64,000 nt of DNA from Tupaia tana (Eukaryota > Chordata > Mammalia > Scandentia > Tupaiidae): positions 9,320,485-9,384,484 of the forward strand of contig JAKSZU010000011.1 in assembly GCA_026018925.1 (NCBI GenBank), written 5' to 3'. The notes under the pieces were generated by a model. It did no database searches and was not told the origin of the DNA. It saw nothing but the letters and a program-made list of their open reading frames with translations. Each line of letters begins with the position of its first letter. Position 1 is the stretch's first letter. Of this stretch, positions 1 to 10,849 are shown piece by piece. A program made the translations under genes and the position numbers.

Positions 1-730
1 AAACCTAAATGGATGAAAAAGATAGACCTGGAAACACTGATCGAAAGAGAGTTGGAATGGATATGATATTAGACAAAGTAGATTTTAGAGTGAATGAAGC
101 AACCAGGGATAAAGATGGACATGATAATATTATAGGATAATTTAAAAGTATATTTCATCACCAAGACATAACAATCTTTAGTGTGTATGACCTAATGTTA
201 GGGATTTAAAACACATGATACAAAAACTCACAAAAGTGAAAGGAGAACTAAAAGAAACCCACAATCATATTTGAAGATGGCAATACTCTTTTCTCATCAA
301 TACGCAGAACTGATAGAAAATAAGCAAAGACACAGAACCATTAAACACCATCAACCAATTAGCTTTAAATGACATTTATAGATCATTCTTCTTTTCCAAG
401 AACACATGGAACAGTCAACACAATAAATCATACCCTGAGTCATAAAGCAAACATTAAAAAGGAATTTAAATTATGTAAAAAATTAAATCAGACAAAATAT
501 GTTCTTTGACCTGTAATGAAAATGAGCTAGAAATCAATAACAGGACAAGGGGAAGGGTCGAAGAAAAAGCTTTAAACATTTGGATATCAAACAACATGGT
601 TCTAAATAATATGAGTCAAAGAGAAAGTCTTAAGAGAAATTAGAAAATCATTTTAGCTTAATTAAAGTAAAAAAAATCCAAACTTGTGATATATAGCTAA
701 AACAGTGCTTAGAAGGAAGTCTATAACATT

Positions 731-990
731 ATTTTTTTTTTTTTGAGAAGTTTTTGCTATAGGGCACATGCACTTGCCAGAAAGACAGAGAGAGACAGAG
801 ATAGAAAGAGAGAAAACACCCCCCATGGGGGAAGGCCACGCCACAATCCCTTCTCTTCCATAATCCTCTTGGGATCTTGGGCACACACAAATGTGCCCAG
901 CGTGAGTTTAAGCCACCGGGTCCAGGACTCGCACTGTGGTCGACTACATAGGAGTCCAGCGACATAGCCATTAAGCAAACTGCTGGTCCC
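731..990 (-). mobile_element. tRNA-derived SINE, long form, minus
   Basis: Starts with a T run (the A tail on the other strand), then the conserved 3' block ending CTATAGGGC, a TC-rich segment read as GA, the body and the tRNA-like head ending at TGCTGGTCCC. It sits inside the L1M ORF2 remnant, which resumes at once on the far side. Confidence 0.9.
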
Positions 991-1065
991 AATACTAAAT
1001 GTTTATATTAGACAAATGATGTCTCAAATAAGTTATCTAAGTTTCCACTTTAAAAAGAACAAATA

Positions 1066-1255
1066 GGGGAACAGCAGGTGGTGTGGTGGTTAAGGTGCTA
1101 AATACTCCCACATGGCCAACCATGGTTCAAGTCCTGGATCTGGTGACTTGCTTTTTCACTTTCTCTCTGTCTCTCTCTCTCTGTGTCTCTCCTTCTGGTC
1201 AAATTAAAAAAAAAAGAATGAATAAATAAAATTCATTAAAGAATTCTTTAAAAAA
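1066..1255 (+). mobile_element. tRNA-derived SINE, short form
   Basis: tRNA-like head followed directly by a CT-rich run and TGGTCAAATTAAAAAA tail; the central body of the long form is absent. Flanked by a 13-bp target-site duplication, TAAAAAGAACAAA, at 1051-1063 and 1256-1268. Inserted into the L1M remnant. Confidence 0.88.
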
Positions 1256-1867
1256 TAAAAAGAACAAACTAAGTCTAAAACAAAAAGAAAGAAAACATAA
1301 AGATAGATGTAAAAATAAAGGAAATTCTAAGCAGTAAAACAATAGAAAAAAATCAATGAAACTAAAAGTTGTTCTTTAAAATTATCAAAATGGATCAAAT
1401 TTTAATACAAATGTAAAGAAGAAAAGGGAAAAACTGAATTGCCAAATCAGGAGCTAAAACAGAATATTACTGCAGACCCCAGTGACACTAGCCAATAATA
1501 AGGGACTACTATAGAAAATTATATGCATACATTTTCATCAAGTGAAGGAAAATGGACCAGTTTCTTGAAAACCACAAATTACCTGAACACATTCATAATG
1601 TAATAGATTTCTTGAACAGCCCTATAACTTTAAAGAAAATCAAACTTGTAATTAAAATGTTTTTGAGAAACTTCTTTAGGCCCAGATGATTTCACTGGAA
1701 AATTTTATCAAATATTTTTGGAAGAAATAACACCAATTCTGTATCTTTTCCAAAAAATAAAAGAAAAATTATTTCCCAACTCAATTTATCATCATCATTA
1801 TTTATCATGAAGCCATCATCATTATTCTGACCCTAAGACCAGACAGATACAGGTGAGGCAGGAATGT

Positions 1868-1990
1868 GGAAAGAAGGAAGGAAGATGAAAAGAGAAATGA
1901 AGAAGAAAACAAAAAAGGAAAATAGAAGAAAGGAAAGAAGGGAGGGCAATAAAAAGAAAGAAAGAGGGAGGGAAAGAAGTAAGAAAGCTA
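1868..1990. repeat. Purine-rich (GGAA/GAAA)n tract
   Basis: About 120 bases almost free of pyrimidines on this strand, built from GAAGG and AAAG units, inside the L1M remnant. Probably an expanded A-rich ORF2 segment. Confidence 0.8.
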
Positions 1991-2051
1991 TAGACTAATA
2001 TTCTTCATGGGTGTAGATGCAAACATACTAAATTAAAAAAAAATAAATAAA

Positions 2052-2300
2052 GGACCAGCAGATGCTGTAATGATTACATCAATGGATTCCCATGTAGCTG
2101 ACCATGGTTTAAGTCCCAGATCTGGTGGCTTAAAATGCATGCCAGGCGCATGTGTGTGCTTGCCCAAAATCCTGAGAGGAGAATGGAGGAGAAAAGATTG
2201 AGGCATGGGCATCCCTCTTAGGGGGTGATTTCTTGCTTTCTGTTTCTCTGTCTCTCTGGTGAGCCTATGTGCCCTAGAGCAAAAATCTCTCTAGGAAAAG
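2052..2300 (+). mobile_element. tRNA-derived SINE, long form
   Basis: GGACCAGCAG head, body GGAGAATGGAGGAG, CT-rich segment and CCTAGAGCAAAAATCTCT end. Moderately diverged. About 40 bases of non-SINE sequence (2301-2340, with two CpGs) lie between the SINE end and the A-rich tail, which is unusual. Confidence 0.85.
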
Positions 2301-2850
2301 CAGTAGTCCCAGTTGCGGTGTCACCGGCAGTAGGGGTGCTATAAATAAATAAACTTAGGAGAAAAAAATAACAAATCACATCCAACAATTTGTAAAAAGA
2401 AGAAAGCCCACAACCCTATAGAGTTTATCTTGAGAATGTAAGGCTAACCCAATATTCCAAAACCATTCAATGTAATTTATCAAAATAGCAGTCTCAAGAA
2501 GGAAAACCATATGATCATAACAAGTGGTGTGGAAAAATCATTTGGCAAAATTCTATTGGTGATTAAAAAAGACTCTCAGCACACTAGTTATAGACAATAA
2601 CTCCCTCAATATAACGAAGAGCACCTTAAAACAAAAACAAAATGCCTGTGACTAACATCATCATCAATGGTGAAACAGTTAATATGTTCCCCAGAAAATC
2701 TGAAACAAGGCGAATGGTGTTCTCACCGCTCCTAGTCAACATCATACCAAAAGTCCCAGCCAGTGCAACTGAAATAAGAGAAAACAGGGAAGCTTTACAA
2801 CTCTTACATGCCATAGATACATCATGAAGGTAAAAATAACTGGCAAGTGG

Positions 2851-3099
2851 ACCAGCAGGTGGTGTAGTGGTTAAGGCACTGGACTCCCACATGTCCAACT
2901 GCAGTTCAAATCCTGGACCCAGGGACTTGTAACTCACACTGGGTGTGTGTGCATATATGCCCCAAATCCTGAGGAGGGTGGAGGAGAGAGGACTGTGGCG
3001 TGGCCATGTTTCTCGCTTTCTCTCTATTTGTTCCTCTCTGGGTCTCTAGCAAGCGCACAAGCCCTAGAGCAAGAACAACTCTTTAAAAATATAAATAAA
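2851..3099 (+). mobile_element. tRNA-derived SINE, long form
   Basis: Complete head, body and A/T-rich tail. Flanked by a 20-bp duplication (2831-2850 and 3100-3119) beginning TAAAAATAACTG with two mismatches, so the insertion boundaries are secure. It lies at the 3' edge of the L1M remnant. Confidence 0.9.
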
Positions 3100-3310
3100 T
3101 AAAAATAACTGATAAGTGGAAGAAATAACTCTGAAGGCGGGGTGGAGGAGATGGAATATTTAAGGCATACAAATGTGCTCTGATTTTTATTTTTTTGTGG
3201 AAGGAAAATTTGACATGACATTACATGTTAAGAGGATATTGACAGAAAGTGAAAGTCAGGGGAGCTAATTGTTTTGTGAGATATTAAGAAATGTAATGCC
3301 ACAAGTGTTG

Positions 3311-3566
3311 GGAACCAGCAGTTAGCGTAATGGCTATGTCGCTGGACTCCCACGTAGCCGATCGCGGTTCGCGTCCCGGACCCGGTGGCTTAAAACTCAC
3401 GCCAGGCGCATGTGTGTGCGTGCCCAAGATCCCGAGAGGAGAATGGAGGAGAAGGGATTGCGGCGTGACCATCCCCTCTGGGGGGTGATTTCTCACTTTC
3501 TGTCTCTCTGTCTGCCTGGCGAGTGCACGCGCCCTATAGCGAAAACCTCTCCAAAAAAAAAAAAAA
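3311..3566 (+). mobile_element. Young tRNA-derived SINE (GGTTCGCG subfamily)
   Basis: Near-consensus copy with many intact CpGs and a pure A tail. Box B reads GGTTCGCGTCC. Flanking duplication of about 22 bp around ATGTAATGCCACAAGTGT, with two mismatches on the right side. Confidence 0.92.
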
Positions 3567-3589
3567 AGAAATGCAATGTCACAAGTGTC

Positions 3590-3950
3590 CATAAAGTAAA
3601 ACTTGAAAGTCTAAAGAGTGACAGAAGTAGAAAGTACCTAAACAAGAAACCAAATGTTGTGTTAAATGAGCAAAAAGCATAGAAGGAGAGGATTATGATT
3701 TCTTGTTGTTAGGATGGATGGGAAAGGTGTTTACTTGTGTTTAGAAACTTATATTTTTATATCTTGCTCTAAATCTTTTAAAATGTAATGCCATGGTAAC
3801 AGTAGTGTTATGCTTTGCTGCTTAAATAAACTCAAAAGTTCTATTTTTGATAGAAAAAACAATAATTGAGTACAAAATCATGCTTATCTATGTTTCTCAC
3901 TTAAATACTCTTAGGGGATGTTCAGCTTTTGGCACCAAAGCTGTTGAATG
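3590..3950. other. No recognisable feature
   Basis: AT-rich single-copy-looking sequence. I see no gene or repeat here. Confidence 0.5.
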
Positions 3951-3954
3951 CCAT

Positions 3955-4145
3955 GGTTAAGACCTTGTTCTTTTTTTGGTTGGAATTCTGGCCCCAATGA
4001 TGACTGTATGACTTTGGACGACTTACCTAACTTCTTTGTTACAGTTTCCAAAGCTGTAAAGTACAGAAAGTAAGATTTATTTCACACGTTGTTAGAGGAA
4101 CTACACTGGCCACCCTCATGAGGTGCCTAGAATAGTGTCTGGCAC
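3955..4145 (+). repeat. MIR SINE remnant
   Basis: Degenerate match to the MIR core and 3' half: a run like GACTTTGGACGACTTACCTAA corresponds to the MIR segment about loss of precision in the tRNA-like half, followed by a GCCTAGAATAGTGTCTGGCAC end. Ancient and immobile. Confidence 0.7.
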
Positions 4146-4384
4146 AAAAGCAAGGAGAGACGTTAGCTCTAATTAACTATCGCTATTAACTTGCACCCGC
4201 TGGGGTATTCTCTGAACTGAAGGCCTAGTCCCCAGGGGGGGGAAATCTGTAACTTGAAAACCTACACTTATATTGACGACATATACTAAGGGTAATATTT
4301 CTCATTTCTAGGACTGAGCCTGAGCACTCAATGGGAGGCTGAAACAAAAACATGGAGAAATTTGGAGAATACAAAATTTTTAAA

Positions 4385-4640
4385 AATTCTCATACAGTAC
4401 GTGCACACATGAAAGAGAGAGGGGAAAAAAAATAAGAGAAGAATCTCAAGAGCCAAGGCTTGATCATGCTAAGAGCCTCTTCTTCATGTCCCTCAGACTG
4501 CTCTGTCAGGATCCTGGGCATGTGTGTGCACACCCAGCATGTTGTCAGTCCTAACAGGCTGAGGACTCAAACAGAGCTTGGCATGTGGTTTCCAGCACTG
4601 CAGTGCGGTAGGCTACCAGCTAGGCCACAGGAGCTTAGTG
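4385..4640 (-). mobile_element. Old diverged tRNA-derived SINE, minus
   Basis: GA-rich start, AGGATCCTGGGCATGTGTGTG body and a head-like end near GCTACCAGCTAGGCCACAG. Related to the dominant family by order of parts but strongly diverged. Confidence 0.55.
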
Positions 4641-4754
4641 AAATGTGGATATGAGGGAGCCAAGCATCGGCTGCTGACTTGAGAAAAAAACTGTTAACTT
4701 CCCCATATCCACAACTTCTCAACTTCTTTACTCTTTCTTTTTTTGGTTTATTAT

Positions 4755-4930
4755 TATTTTTTTTAACTGAGAGAGAAAGAGTGAGAGAGAGGCACCTTGA
4801 CAAAGTCTTCAAGGTGATGATCCTCTTTCCAGCCTTGTGACCAGCCAGGAGTTCATGGGCACTCCTATGGTGATTCTAACCCACAGCCTTCCCGCTGATC
4901 TCTAGCGTAGCACATCAGTGCCCCTGCTCC
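4755..4930 (-). mobile_element. Old diverged tRNA-derived SINE, minus
   Basis: T run, GAGAGAGAAAGAGTGAGAG, body and a tRNA-like end. Poorly conserved, so the family is tentative. Confidence 0.5.
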
Positions 4931-6185
4931 CTCTTCTAGGTGGATTTCTGATTTGCTAATTCAGATCCTGGATGCTAATGGACCACCTTTACTAAGACAG
5001 GAAGTTCAAGATTTATGGAAACTAGTTTCTTTGTCCTCTTCCATGCATTGTCCTTAATTTTCCTTTCATGGGCACTACACTTTCCATGACAGCCTGGAGT
5101 AAGTGAACCAGCTGCTCCCTAGGTTTGGGGGACAAATACTCACTCTCTGTAACAACTGTGGGTTAGCTGTTCACTAAGGCTTTGCCATTTCTCTCCTGGA
5201 CACGTGGCTAGGTGACTCTCTTCAATTAAGAGCCACTGGGCTCTTGAATGTGGGACCAACTGATCTACACCATCTCAAACTAAAAATCATTCTGTATTGT
5301 CTCTTTCTGTCTATAGTAGTGTCCTCAAGAGTCCTCAAACTTGGAGGCTCCATTGGATAGAATTTTAGGTCCCAGAAAGACTGCCTGGCACAGTGCCTTC
5401 TCCTATAACTTGCACTGTGTTGTGACATGAGAATAAATATCATTTTTCACCATAACTTGCAGTTGTAGAGTTACCCTACCATAATTAAAAGATGCTCTTA
5501 TTCTCTATCTTTCTGGGTACTTTTCTTTGGTGCTGCCAAGTGTAATTTTCACTTCTCCAGAGTAGTAAGTTCTGCAACATGGGGTTGTTTTTTTTTTTTT
5601 GGGGGGGGGGTAAGAGACAAGGTAGTTGGGAATAGGTAAAGACTTCTATACAGTTCAGCTCAAACCTGGGTGCTCTACATGAATATTTTGGGCCAGAGAC
5701 ACAACCAAAAATCATTACTTTGTTTTTCTTGACATTGTTCCCTACTCATCTTGTCTCTTCAATAGAGAGTACTGGGACAAAGCAAATTTGGTTATTTCAA
5801 GGTGCTCTAAACTAGGTGCCATCTTAATACAACACCCCCTTACAGAAATCTACTATTATTATTTTAACAACAAATATAGAAAGATATAGACAAGCAGCAA
5901 TGAAATGATTAGAAAGATGTACCCAAATTAATTAAGATGTCTTGCAGTTAGATGCAATTGACTGACAGATCTTTCTACTAGAATATTGGAAAGAATTTCC
6001 AACTTAGACAGTAGAGTAACAGTAAATTGCATAATTTGGATTCTTTTTCTTAGAAGGTAAATGTTAAAATTGGAACAATTCCAAAAAAATAGATCACAGA
6101 AAATAGAAAATAATTAAAATATGTGTTATTGATTGTAAAGAGTTTTGAGAACCATTAAAGTAATCAAAACAGAGGAGATTTTACA
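4931..6185. other. Unassigned sequence
   Basis: No gene or repeat recognised over about 1.25 kb. It includes an abrupt T-run to G-run junction at 5588-5610. Confidence 0.5.
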
Positions 6186-6202
6186 AAAAGAGTTATAAAA
6201 GT

Positions 6203-6474
6203 GGGAACCAGCAGTTAGCGTAATGGCTATGTCGCTGGACTCCCACGTAGTTGACCGCGGTTCGCGTCTCGGACCCGGTGGCTTACAACTCACGCCGGGC
6301 GCGTGTGCGTGCGTGCCCAAGATCCCGAGAGGAGAATGGAGGAGAAGGGATTGCGGCGTGACCATCCCCCCTGGGGGGTGATTTCCTGCTTTCTGTCTCT
6401 ATGTCTCTCTCTGTCTGTCTGGCGAGCCCACGCGCCCTATAGCAAAAAACCTCTCCAAAAAAAAAAAAAAAAAA
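6203..6474 (+). mobile_element. Young tRNA-derived SINE (GGTTCGCG subfamily)
   Basis: Near-consensus with CpG-rich body (GGGCGCGTGTGCGTGCGTGC) and A18 tail. Target-site duplication AAAAGAGTTATAAAAGTG of about 18 bp on both sides, perfect. One of the most recent insertions here. Confidence 0.95.
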
Positions 6475-6489
6475 GAGTTATAAAAGTGT

Positions 6490-7168
6490 TGGATGTCTGA
6501 GAAGAATGAATAAATAGTAGTTTGCATAGTTAAAAGAAGGTGTGAAAGAATAAGACAAAGATTTTTCACTGTCCCCATTAAGGAATTGAATCCTCATGAA
6601 TCCTTTCATTGAAATGTGGTAATTAATACTTCATAGACTCCTTCTTGATCGTCTCCAGGGTCCAAATAGGAATGAATCATTGGGTTATATTTATAGCCAC
6701 TGATCTCGCTAATCAAGACTCAAGCTCTTGTTCTAAGTTAAGGTCCCTTCTCACCTAAATAAAAATAAAATTGAAATAATTGTCTTGAACTTAAAGCTGG
6801 GAATGTATTAAAGTTGCTTAAAAGTCTATTGGTTATGCAAACAGTGGAAGTGACTTCATATCAGACCACAGTCCAGGTAACTAGATCCAATTATACTACA
6901 GAATCTGCCAGTATATCTGAATCCTTTCTGAGGCATTACCTTAAGCAGATTTCCTGATGTTGATTATGTTAATGACGATGAAAGTAGAACAGTAAAAAAC
7001 AGCTACTCTTCAGTGATCTGTTAGTGCTACAGGACTATTTCCTAATTTCCCTGAAAATAAGAATTTCCTAACTGCATTGAGTAAGTATACACACTCTCAG
7101 GCTGCAACTGAGGTCTAATTTCCTGATTCCTGGTGGATAAATTTGGGAAATTTAAGGAACACAGTACC
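6490..7168. other. No recognisable feature
   Basis: AT-rich sequence with no gene or repeat I can identify. Confidence 0.5.
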
Positions 7169-7169
7169 A

Positions 7170-7370
7170 GGCTGGCTTAAGTACTAAGTGCTCTACGTAC
7201 ATTAGCACATTTGATCCCCACAAGAATATCAGGAGGTAAATTCCATGATTAATCCTATCATATTGATAAGAAATCTGAGGCATAGAGAAGTTATGTGACT
7301 TGGTTAGGCCAGTAAGCTTTGAATAGGGTTAACCTTGGGCACAGTCATCTGAGTTCTAGGCCTGATGTCG
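7170..7370 (-). repeat. MIR SINE remnant, minus
   Basis: Order ATTGATAAGAAATCTGAGG, CATAGAGAAGTTATGTGACT, then TCTGAGTTCTAGGCC matches the reverse complement of MIR. Ancient. Confidence 0.75.
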
Positions 7371-7371
7371 A

Positions 7372-8477
7372 ATTCCTATAGCAGCTCTCGTAGCTTTAAC
7401 TAGTTTCCAAGGAAGCTTACATGAAATTCCCAGTTGTTTGGTATTCTAAGCAGGGCACAGACCATCACAGCTTAACTCTTGGACTCATCCTACCTGGGTC
7501 CTGAATGACTCTCTCTAGAGCTTCTCTCTTCCTTTCCAGCATCCCAAGTTTCCTTTTTCCATTGGCTCCTGCCTCTCTCCACTGGCTTCCTCTTCTCCAA
7601 TCTGAGTCATTAGATGTATTTCTGCCCTTCAAGAGGACAGAGAAGACTCATAAACATGGCAGACTGTAAGTACCTCTGAGGGAGTGCAAAAACAAAAGGT
7701 GCTATGAAGCTCTGGGAAGGAGATCTAATTCTCGCTCTAGAATATCGGACGGAGCTGGTATAACATGGGCCAATTCCTTCGTGCTAATTCTGGGATATTG
7801 GTAGGTTTTCCACTGGCAGAGGTGCAGTGAGATCACCGAAAAAGTATTTTGCTCATTCTCTACTTTGCAAATTGGGTCTCTGTAACTTAGACCAAGTAGG
7901 GGAAAATGTATCTTAGCTCAGTGATGGATTAGTGATCTAAGTCATCTATTTCAAAATAGGACAAATCACAACCAGCTGGCAATGATTTTCAAATCCCAAC
8001 CCCTGCGGAAAGGGGTGAGAACTTACCAGAAAGTCCATTTCTTGTCCAGAGCACCAGGCTACATCTCCCTCACAGGGTGACATGGATATTATGAGATTTT
8101 TTGCTTTTATTTTTAATTGTGTTAGTAACCACAAGCCACACTGTTCCGGTATTTTGAATACAGCATTTGTAAGTCAAAAATAGAAGAAGGGTACAGAATG
8201 TACAACTTTTTCTGATTCATTGTTGCATGTCCATTATAAAAAAAAAAAAAAAGGAAAAAAACACTGTATAAAGGAAAACTCTACATTCTGCAAGGTAGAG
8301 TAACGGTACTGTGCTCTCTGCAATTTACAGTGAAGGATTAAAAACTAAGCTCTTTAGACACCTCGTCTAGCTTTCTCATCTCGGTTACACCCGGGCAGCC
8401 CCATGATCCTCATCATCTCTAACATTTCAGAATTCTTCCACATGAATTGGCAACTGTGTGGCATTCACCACCAGCTA
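7372..8477. other. Unassigned sequence
   Basis: About 1.1 kb with no recognised gene or repeat; an A13 run near 8238. Confidence 0.5.
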
Positions 8478-8885
8478 AGGTCCGAATTGCATCCTCAAAA
8501 AATATATGTTGTGGCCCTAACCCCCAGTACCTGTCAATGTGACCTTATTTGGAAATACGCAGGGTCTTTGCAGATTTAATGATGAGGTTGTTAGAGTGGG
8601 CCCTCATCTGATAAGAAACGGCCACGTGAAGTCACCGAGACAAGAGGAGAACATGCAGTGAGATGGAGGCAGAGATTGGAGTGACTGGTCTACAAGCCAA
8701 GAACACCAAGGATTCCTGGTCATCACCAGAAGTCGGAAAAGGCATGGATCAGATTCTCCCTCAGAAGGAATCAACCAGGCTGACACTCTGATTTCAGCCT
8801 TCTGGCCTCCAGACGCTGAGAGAATAAATTTCCGTTGTTGTTAACCCCTGGTTTGTGGCATGGCCGCCTTGGGAACTAGCACACA
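8478..8885 (+). mobile_element. MLT1-type MaLR LTR
   Basis: Ordered match to an MLT1 LTR: GTGGCCCTAACCCCCAGTAC, TGTGACCTTATTTGGAAATA, AGGGTCTTTGCAGATTTAAT, GTGGGCCCTCATCTGATAAG, CAGAAGGAATCAACC and the polyadenylation region AGAGAATAAATTTCCGTTG. Solo LTR of an ancient ERVL-MaLR element. No internal region follows. Confidence 0.85.
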
Positions 8886-9104
8886 CCTTTGTGAAAACTG
8901 TCCACGAAACAACGCTGTATGCCAGGACACATAAACATTTCACAGAAACACTCTGACAGCTGTCGTAAAAGGGAAAACGTCATCACATGAATGATGCTAG
9001 GAAATGTTATAGAGTGGAGACTAGGCTACTTGGATGGAGAAGGAAAAAGATTTATTACAGAGTTCAGTTTGTCTTTTATTGTTGTTGATTTTAAAGAATT
9101 ATTT

Positions 9105-9278
9105 ATTTAGCTTTTTAAAATTTATTATTATTACTTTAATTTGTTATAGACCACATGTACTCACCAGAGAGACACACAGAGAGAGGGAGAGAAAGCAAGC
9201 TGCTGGGTCTGGGACTCTAACCGTGGTCAGCCACATGGGAGTCTAGCACCCCAACCACTACACCACCTGCTGGCCTGC
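9105..9278 (-). mobile_element. tRNA-derived SINE, short form, minus
   Basis: A/T-rich tail, GTTATAGACCACATGTACTC, GA-rich segment, then directly the head complement ending CCACCTGCTGGCC. Lacks the long-form body. Confidence 0.85.
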
Positions 9279-9317
9279 AATTCATCTTTCAAAGGGGCCT
9301 AAAAGATGGTCTAATCC

Positions 9318-9412
9318 AGGAGTGATCAAACAATGGCCTGCAAGCCAACATCAGTCCACAGTCAGACAGCCCTGAGCTAAGGATAGTTTTCCATTTTTAA
9401 AGGGCTTTTTTT
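9318..9412 (+). mobile_element. hAT-Charlie-like element, left part
   Basis: CAGGAGTGATCAAACAATGG and GATAGTTTTCCATTTTTAAA match one end of a common mammalian hAT nonautonomous element. A same-orientation piece of the other end lies at 10515-10612, so the element seems split by about 1.1 kb of later insertions. Confidence 0.6.
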
Positions 9413-9654
9413 TGAATGTGCCACTATCCCTCTTCCCTTCCATCTAGAGGAGGTCTCCAGAACCTTAGGATATGAGGAAGCCACTAGACAGAAACAGTCT
9501 AGCGAGGTCCCATAAAAGCACTCTATGGACTCTCCTGGCCTCCAGCCCACATTTTACTAAGATGTGAGAAATAAATCTTAATTGCATCAGCTGCTGAGAT
9601 GTTCATTCTACACAGATGAGTTCTGTGTTAATAGCAACTCTATTATTACTATTT

Positions 9655-9935
9655 ATTATTTTAAAATTTATTTTATTCATGATAGAGCATGTGTGTGTAC
9701 ACATGTGCATACTTGCAAGAGAAAAAGACAGTGAGGTGCCCTCAATAGTTTCTTTTCATGCCATAATCCCTTTTCTCTAGCTGTTCAGCCCTTCAGGATC
9801 TTAGACATATATGCCCAAACCTCGGGTGTTTGGCTGACCAAGACAGGAATCCAAATCTGTGGTCCACCATGTGGCTTCCTGCACTCCAGTGCAGTACATG
9901 ATTGACTGTCCACCAGGCTGGGCCTATTATTATCA
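9655..9935 (-). mobile_element. Old diverged tRNA-derived SINE, minus
   Basis: A/T tail, CATGATAGAGCATGTGTGTG, GA segment, body ending CCACCATGTGGCTTCCTGCA and CCACCAGGCTGGGCC. Older class related to the dominant family. Confidence 0.6.
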
Positions 9936-9957
9936 TTATCATCCTGTCCTAATAGAT

Positions 9958-9959
<2 letters not shown>

Positions 9960-9999
<40 letters not shown>
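9960..9999. repeat. (TG)n microsatellite
   Basis: About 20 uninterrupted TG units next to the 7SL-like relic. Confidence 0.98.
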
Positions 10000-10002
<3 letters not shown>

Positions 10003-10004
10003 GG

Positions 10005-10108
10005 TAGGTGGGGGACATGTTTTAGACAGGATTTCACTACGTTGTGATACTTTTGCCTCAGCCTTCTAAGTTGCTGGAATTAAGATTACAAACCACCACA
10101 GCTTTTAA
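10005..10108 (-). mobile_element. 7SL/Alu-like monomer relic, minus
   Basis: AGACAGGATTTCACTACGTT, then GCCTCAGCCTTCTAAGTTGC and GGAATTAAGATTACAAACCA follow the order of the reverse complement of a 7SL-derived Alu or B1-type monomer. About 30 bases between the two blocks are missing. Only copy seen; a diverged fossil. Confidence 0.7.
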
Positions 10109-10131
10109 GGGTGATTCAAAAAATCAACCCC

Positions 10132-10390
10132 GAGGTACCAGCAGTTGGAGTAATGGCTATGTCGCTGGAATCCCATGTAATCAACTGTGGTTCGAGTCCC
10201 AGACCAGGTGGCTTAAAACTCACGCCAGGCACATGTGCGTGCATGCCCAAGATCCCGAGAGGAGAACGGAGGAGAAGGGATTGCGACGGCCATCCCCATG
10301 GCAGATGATTTCTCACTTTCTATCTTTCTCTGTCTGGCGAGTGCACGCACCCTGTAGCAAAAACCTCTCCAAAAAATAAAAAAGAAAAAA
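10132..10390 (+). mobile_element. tRNA-derived SINE, long form
   Basis: Complete copy with GGTTCGAGTCCC box B. Flanking duplication AAAAAATCAACCCC, 14 bp, on both sides (10118-10131 and about 10389-10402). Confidence 0.92.
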
Positions 10391-10514
10391 AAATCAACCC
10401 CTAGTTTCCCATGTGGTTTTGGTGTTCAGCACAGTTCATGGAAGTGAACCCCAATAGATACTCTTACTCTCTATCTATGCTTATCCTAGCTCTAACTCTA
10501 ACTAATAAAACCAG

Positions 10515-10612
10515 AAGAGTATGTAATGGAGACCACATGTGGTCCACAATGCTTAAAATAGTTACTGTCTGGCCCTTTACAGAAAATGTTTGCCAACTCT
10601 TGGCCCAATCCA
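10515..10612 (+). mobile_element. hAT-Charlie-like element, right part
   Basis: GTGGTCCACAATGCTTAAAA, TAGTTACTGTCTGGCCCTTT, ACAGAAAATGTTTGCCAACT match the end of the same kind of element begun at 9318. Confidence 0.7.
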
Positions 10613-10849
10613 GTAATTTCTAACATTGCTATTATTATTATTTAGTGTAGAACAATTAATTTTGTTAAAAACAACACATAAAACACATAGAGAAACAAAG
10701 CTGCTGCTCTTCTGAAGTGGGTTCCATAGTCGTGAATACTCTCACTCGACTAGAATAGCAGCCCCTGACCAGATAAAGCCCAGAGGTCCCTGAATAATCA
10801 ATGGAGCAAGATTGCTTAGGGTGTATCACAGTAGTGCCAGGTATGTCCC

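Larger units (their letters stand above)
1..2830 (+). mobile_element. L1M ORF2 remnant, interrupted by SINEs
   Basis: Degenerate LINE-1 ORF2 read on the plus strand, from the endonuclease region (1-730) through the reverse-transcriptase region (about 1260-2030 and 2350-2830). The nucleotide order matches ancient L1M ORF2. SINEs at 731-990, 1066-1255, 2052-2300 and 2851-3099 cut it or end it. Many stops and frameshifts; no open ORF2 remains. The 5' end lies outside the window. Dead copy. Confidence 0.85.
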
